Assembly (NCBI GenBank): GCA_017307375.1 | Contig: JAFKFH010000008.1 | Location: forward strand, 62,001-126,000 | DNA: 64,000 nucleotides | Direction: 5' to 3' | DNA from: Alphaproteobacteria bacterium | GTDB taxonomy: Bacteria; Pseudomonadota; Alphaproteobacteria; Ferrovibrionales; Ferrovibrionaceae | In this document: in pieces, positions 60,765-64,000 of the stretch | How the letters are laid out: each line of letters opens with the position of its first letter | Numbering within the stretch: position 1 is the first letter of the stretch | The notes under the pieces: generated by a model | Told to the model about the DNA's origin: nothing | Seen by the model: the letters and a program-made list of their open reading frames with translations, nothing else | The model's database searches: none | Translations under genes and position numbers: made by a program

Positions 60765-63013
60765 GCGTCGGGCATTGCGAAGGGGGTGGCATCGAGGAAA
60801 CGGCGCACGACATTCTCGGTCAGCCGGCTCACGTTGTTGTCGTAGCCGCTGGTACCGAGCGACAGCAGGTAGGAAATCGAGCCGGTCGAGAACACGGCGC
60901 CGCCGTCGGGCGTCTCGAAGAACACCATGTCGGCCCGGACATGGGCGTTCTGGTCGCCGCCCAGCCCGTGCACCATGGTCCGGAATTCTTCCGGCGAGGG
61001 CAGCGATCCCGGGCCGAGGCCTTCGGACGTCGCCACCACCAGCGCGTGCGGCGGCGAGCCGAGTTCGAGATCGAAGCGGTCGATCTCGACCCCGACCGCA
61101 CCGCCATAGCGCAGCCCGAACTTGCCGATCGGTTCATGCCGGTCGAGGCCTGCGAAGATGAAGGCCGCCCGCGGATCATCGCTCTGGCCCGTGCGCTCAT
61201 ACCAGCCGGAACGGTCGTAGACCATGGCGACGAAGCCGACGCCGACCAGCTTCTGCGGCGCGAAGCCGGAATGCCGCCAGAGACCGCCTGGCTCGCCGGT
61301 ACCGGCCATGTGGACTTCGCCCGAGACGCTTTCCCAGGTCCGCGTGCCGGTGAGGCCGCGGCGCATCTCCAGCACCGACGGGCAAGCCGGGTGGAATGCG
61401 CAACGCCAGTAGAAGCCGTTGCCGCCGAAATAGATATGACGCCCGCCCCGGCCCTGATGGGCCAGCAGCGCGTTCATCATGCCGGCGGTGTAGTACTCGG
61501 GATGCGACAGTGTCGCGACCGTCAGATAGGGCTGCAACGCGGCCGCGCCCTGCCGGTCCAGCTCGACGTCGGTCAGCACGTCGTAGTCGATGCCCTTCTC
61601 CTCCAGCCAGTCGAGGAAATGGGTATCGACCGCGTAGTTGAACGGGTTCGAGCGCGGCCGGGTATTGAGGATCGGCCGCCGCCACGACGAATGGCAATGG
61701 CCCGAACCGTCGACATGCTTGTCGTAGGTCGACTGGCCCAGTTCGGGGTTCTCCTGCAGGAACACGTCGTCGGGGGTCAACTGCAGGACGCTTTCCAGCA
61801 GTGCTTCGAAATGGACATGATCGAGGCGCAGCGCCGAATTGGCATAGGCCAGGAAGGTGGCGGTCGAGGCGACGACGGCCAGCTTCGCCCGCGGCTGATG
61901 CCTGCCCGGCGTCACGAAGAACGGCACGTAGCTCTCGGCCGGCTGCGCCGGGTCCTCGACGACCGGCCGCAGGCGCAGCGTGTAGAAGCCCGAACGCCAG
62001 TCGGCCGGGACGGCGAGCGTCAGGGTCGGCTGCCACAGGCAGTCGACGATGTCGTCGCTGTGAAAGTGGATTGCGCCGTACTGGGTCGGATCCAGCCGCC
62101 AATCCTGGATCCGGCCGTCCCAGCGCACGCCGATCGCCGCGCGCATCGGCATCTGGTGCAGCCGGCCGTCGAAGCGATTGGCCGAGAGGTCGCTGGCGAC
62201 GAGCGTCGGAATGCCGAGCGAGAAATCCCACAGCCCGACCAGCCCGGGATCGACCGCACCCGGCCGCGGGTCGGCATCGAACTGGCGCAGCGCGGCATCG
62301 TCGATCACCCCCGCATAAACCCGCGGGCGTTCGATCTTGCCGTCGACATGAGCCTCGTAAAGGCCAGCCCCGGCCGACTGGGCGCCGATCACGAAAGGTG
62401 CATCGGCGTCGAGCCGCCAGGCAGCGGCGTGGCGGATGTCGGCCACGAGGCGACGCGCCGGCAGATTGCCGTCGGCCAGCCGCAGCTGGGTCACGATCAC
62501 CCGGCCACTGGCCGGATCGAGGGTCGCCGATATCCAGTACCAGCGGCGCAGTTCCAGGGCCGCCCCGGTGGTCACCACGATCGGCTCGGCGTCGGTGCCG
62601 AGCCGCAGTCCGGCGCCGTCGGGACCGATGGTCAGCGCCCAGCCCGTATTGCCCGACCAGCAGGCCATGACGCTGCGCGTCCGGTCCTCGATCAGTGTCG
62701 GGAAGACATAGGCGCCGACCGACAGGCCGGATGCCGGCGCGAACAGCGTCGACGGCGGGACGACGATGCAGGAACCGGGGCGGATCGGCTGCAGCATGCC
62801 TTTGTGTTCGCCGTCGATGGCCGACGGCATCGGCTTGAGTCGGAGACCCGGGCCGGCGGGATCCGCATCGGCGCAGCGCACGCGCAGGATGTCGGCACGG
62901 AAATCGCCGCGGCGGCTCGAGACATGGAAGGTGATGGTCTCGCCGGCGGGCACGCTGAGCCGGTCGGTGTAACCGAGATAGCCGTTGGTGTCGAAGGTCA
63001 CGGGCTCAGTCAA
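60758..63013 (-). CDS. N,N-dimethylformamidase-type amidase, large (beta) subunit
   Basis: 751 residues, close to the known large subunit of about 760. Dimethylformamidase uses a mononuclear iron held by two tyrosines and a glutamate; the equivalent residues here appear to be Y390 (FLAYANSA), Y430 (QSTYDKHVDG) and E506, with the nearby histidine H504 in LSHPEYYTAG, and E643 (GVEIDRFD). The N-terminal half holds a jelly-roll lectin-like domain (YWISATLDPASG; FVIGAQSAG). It has no signal peptide. It would hydrolyse a formamide or small N-substituted amide to acid and amine. It overlaps the small-subunit gene by eight bases. The substrate is not necessarily dimethylformamide, since no dimethylamine-oxidising gene is nearby. 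Confidence 0.9.
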   Translation of the reverse strand: MTEPVTFDTNGYLGYTDRLSVPAGETITFHVSSRRGDFRADILRVRCADADPAGPGLRLKPMPSAIDGEHKGMLQPIRPGSCIVVPPSTLFAPASGLSVGAYVFPTLIEDRTRSVMACWSGNTGWALTIGPDGAGLRLGTDAEPIVVTTGAALELRRWYWISATLDPASGRVIVTQLRLADGNLPARRLVADIRHAAAWRLDADAPFVIGAQSAGAGLYEAHVDGKIERPRVYAGVIDDAALRQFDADPRPGAVDPGLVGLWDFSLGIPTLVASDLSANRFDGRLHQMPMRAAIGVRWDGRIQDWRLDPTQYGAIHFHSDDIVDCLWQPTLTLAVPADWRSGFYTLRLRPVVEDPAQPAESYVPFFVTPGRHQPRAKLAVVASTATFLAYANSALRLDHVHFEALLESVLQLTPDDVFLQENPELGQSTYDKHVDGSGHCHSSWRRPILNTRPRSNPFNYAVDTHFLDWLEEKGIDYDVLTDVELDRQGAAALQPYLTVATLSHPEYYTAGMMNALLAHQGRGGRHIYFGGNGFYWRCAFHPACPSVLEMRRGLTGTRTWESVSGEVHMAGTGEPGGLWRHSGFAPQKLVGVGFVAMVYDRSGWYERTGQSDDPRAAFIFAGLDRHEPIGKFGLRYGGAVGVEIDRFDLELGSPPHALVVATSEGLGPGSLPSPEEFRTMVHGLGGDQNAHVRADMVFFETPDGGAVFSTGSISYLLSLGTSGYDNNVSRLTENVVRRFLDATPFAMPDAC

Positions 63014-63341
63014 GCTTCAGCTCCTGTCCGGTCAGCGCCCGCCAGCGCAAGGTGAAGACGTGCCATTCGGCCTCGTCGAGCGAGGTGAACAGCCGCGACT
63101 TGTCGATCTTCACGGGCAGGCCGCGCTTGCCCGGCATCTCGGCCAGCCACCAGGCGCGTCCCGGATCGGCGACCACCAGCACCCAGCGCCCCTTCAGGGG
63201 ACCCCAGCGCATGCGGTTCAACAGGGCACGCAACTCCTCCGAATGCGGGCCGCGGATCTTTGCCCTGAATTCGCGGGCAAGATCCAGCCGCGCCGGATCG
63301 AGGCGATAGCGGGCGGCGGCGGGATCGTCGGTATGCATCAT
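63006..63341 (-). CDS. N,N-dimethylformamidase-type amidase, small (alpha) subunit
   Basis: 111 residues from ATG 63341, with GGAG ten bases upstream; ATG 63338 and an in-frame GTG at 63362 are alternatives. Helical N-terminal part (YRLDPARLDLAREFRAKIRG; EELRALLNRMRWGPLKGRW) and a beta-rich end (YVLVV-like WVLVVADPGRAWWLAEMPGK; DEAEWHVFTLRWRALTGQ) match the short partner of dimethylformamidase, which is about 130 residues. Immediate linkage and overlap with the large-subunit gene support the assignment. Its role is structural in the heterodimer. Confidence 0.83.
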   Translation of the reverse strand: MMHTDDPAAARYRLDPARLDLAREFRAKIRGPHSEELRALLNRMRWGPLKGRWVLVVADPGRAWWLAEMPGKRGLPVKIDKSRLFTSLDEAEWHVFTLRWRALTGQELKLD

Positions 63342-63397
63342 CGGACAGGCACTCCGGACCACCGGGCGGCGCGCGGGCGCCGCCCGGCTTCAGGGAC

Positions 63398-64000
63398 TTA
63401 CTTGGTCAGCCAGGCGACCCAGCGTTCACGCAGCATGTCGCGGTTGGCGCCGATCCAGGCGTAGTCGGGCTTGAGCTGGGCATCCCAGTTCTCGGGAACC
63501 GTCGCCATCAGCTTGCGGCGCTCGGGCGTCACCAGCGGGGCCACCTGGGCCGAGCCAGTGTCGTAGAACACCTTCTGCACGAAGCCGAGATGGTTTTCGG
63601 CCGCGTTCTTGTAGAAGAAGTCGAGATAGGCCATCGCCGCCTTCGGATGCGGTGCCTGCTTCATCACCGCCATGTAGCCGACATCGGGGATTGCCTGCCC
63701 CCAGGTCAGGCTGATCGGCAGCCCCTCGTTGACCAGCTGCACCGCGCGACCGGAATAGCTCATCACCATCACGGCTTCGTTGTTGCGCAGGATCTGCTGG
63801 ATCTGCCCGCCCGACTTCCACCAGACCGCGACATGAGGCTTGATCTGGTCGAGCTTCTTGTAGGCCCGGTCGAGGTCCAGCGGGAACATCTTGTCGGCCG
63901 GCACCCCGTCCGCGGCGAGCGCGGCGACCGGAACCCACCATTCGCGATCGCCGGTATCGGGCAGCGAGCGCGGGCCGGGGAAGTTCTGGACGTCGAAGAA
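63398..64000 (-). CDS. Periplasmic spermidine/putrescine-type (PotD-like) binding protein, C-terminal part
   Basis: The frame is open from the window edge to the stop at 63398, giving 200 residues of the C-terminal half. Visible blocks are FFDVQNFPGPRSLPDTGDRE, DLDRAYKKLDQIKPHVAVWW, GGQIQQILRNNEAVMVMSYS and HPKAAMAYLDFFYKNAAENH, typical of PotD/family 1 binding proteins for polyamines and related cations. The remainder, and presumably permeases and ATPase, lie beyond the edge. It is 56 bases upstream of the amidase small-subunit gene and probably delivers the amidase substrate. Confidence 0.87.
   Translation of the reverse strand, partial: FFDVQNFPGPRSLPDTGDREWWVPVAALAADGVPADKMFPLDLDRAYKKLDQIKPHVAVWWKSGGQIQQILRNNEAVMVMSYSGRAVQLVNEGLPISLTWGQAIPDVGYMAVMKQAPHPKAAMAYLDFFYKNAAENHLGFVQKVFYDTGSAQVAPLVTPERRKLMATVPENWDAQLKPDYAWIGANRDMLRERWVAWLTK

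Overview
The window is about 64 kb of uniformly GC-rich DNA, densely packed with genes joined by ATGA or TGATG overlaps. I see no tRNA, rRNA, insertion sequence, CRISPR array or prophage gene. The chemosensory operon resembles the third che cluster of Rhodospirillum centenum, and the window carries several Opp/Dpp transporters, CaiB-type CoA transferases and aminotransferases. Together these point to a metabolically versatile alphaproteobacterium, probably Rhodospirillales or a relative. This placement is an inference; no taxonomic marker gene is present. No gene-free stretch exceeds about 250 bases.

Region 1 (1-5.8 kb): the 5' part of a biotin-dependent acyl-CoA carboxylase alpha subunit, divergent from an isovaleryl-CoA dehydrogenase-like enzyme and a short-chain dehydrogenase (leucine/isovalerate or acyclic-terpene type catabolism). 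A LuxR-type regulator and a class V PLP enzyme follow. Region 2 (5.8-19.6 kb): a nine-gene minus-strand signalling operon with sensor kinase, CheW, CheR-TPR, CheW, MCP, CheA-REC, CheB and two further hybrid kinases. It has no stand-alone CheY.

Region 3 (19.6-35.6 kb): a minus-strand IclR-led gene string. In transcription order it holds IclR, CoA transferase, a 3-mercaptopropionate-dioxygenase-type enzyme, a crotonase, an NDP-forming acyl-CoA synthetase, an acetylpolyamine-amidohydrolase-type deacetylase, an omega-aminotransferase, a complete Dpp-type transporter, a second crotonase and a BisC-type molybdoenzyme. I read it as uptake and breakdown of a compound that carries both nitrogen and sulfur. 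Region 4 (35.9-46.9 kb): a divergent plus-strand Dpp transporter, then a phosphotriesterase-family hydrolase, a GSA-type aminotransferase, a CoA transferase, a LysR regulator and an acyl-CoA dehydrogenase. Region 5 (46.9-49.5 kb): an ArsR-SRPBCC pair, a small outer-membrane barrel and an uncharacterised GT-B-like protein.

Region 6 (49.6-64 kb): two minus-strand operons that appear linked by twin operators and a GntR regulator. The upstream one holds a PotD-like binding protein (cut by the window edge), both subunits of a dimethylformamidase-type amidase, a shikimate-dehydrogenase-like protein and an (R)-amine-transaminase-like enzyme. The downstream part holds a class III aminotransferase, GntR, a split transketolase and a third Dpp transporter. 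This is the best candidate for an undescribed catabolic system: import of an N-substituted amide, hydrolysis to an amine, transamination, and a two-carbon transfer step.
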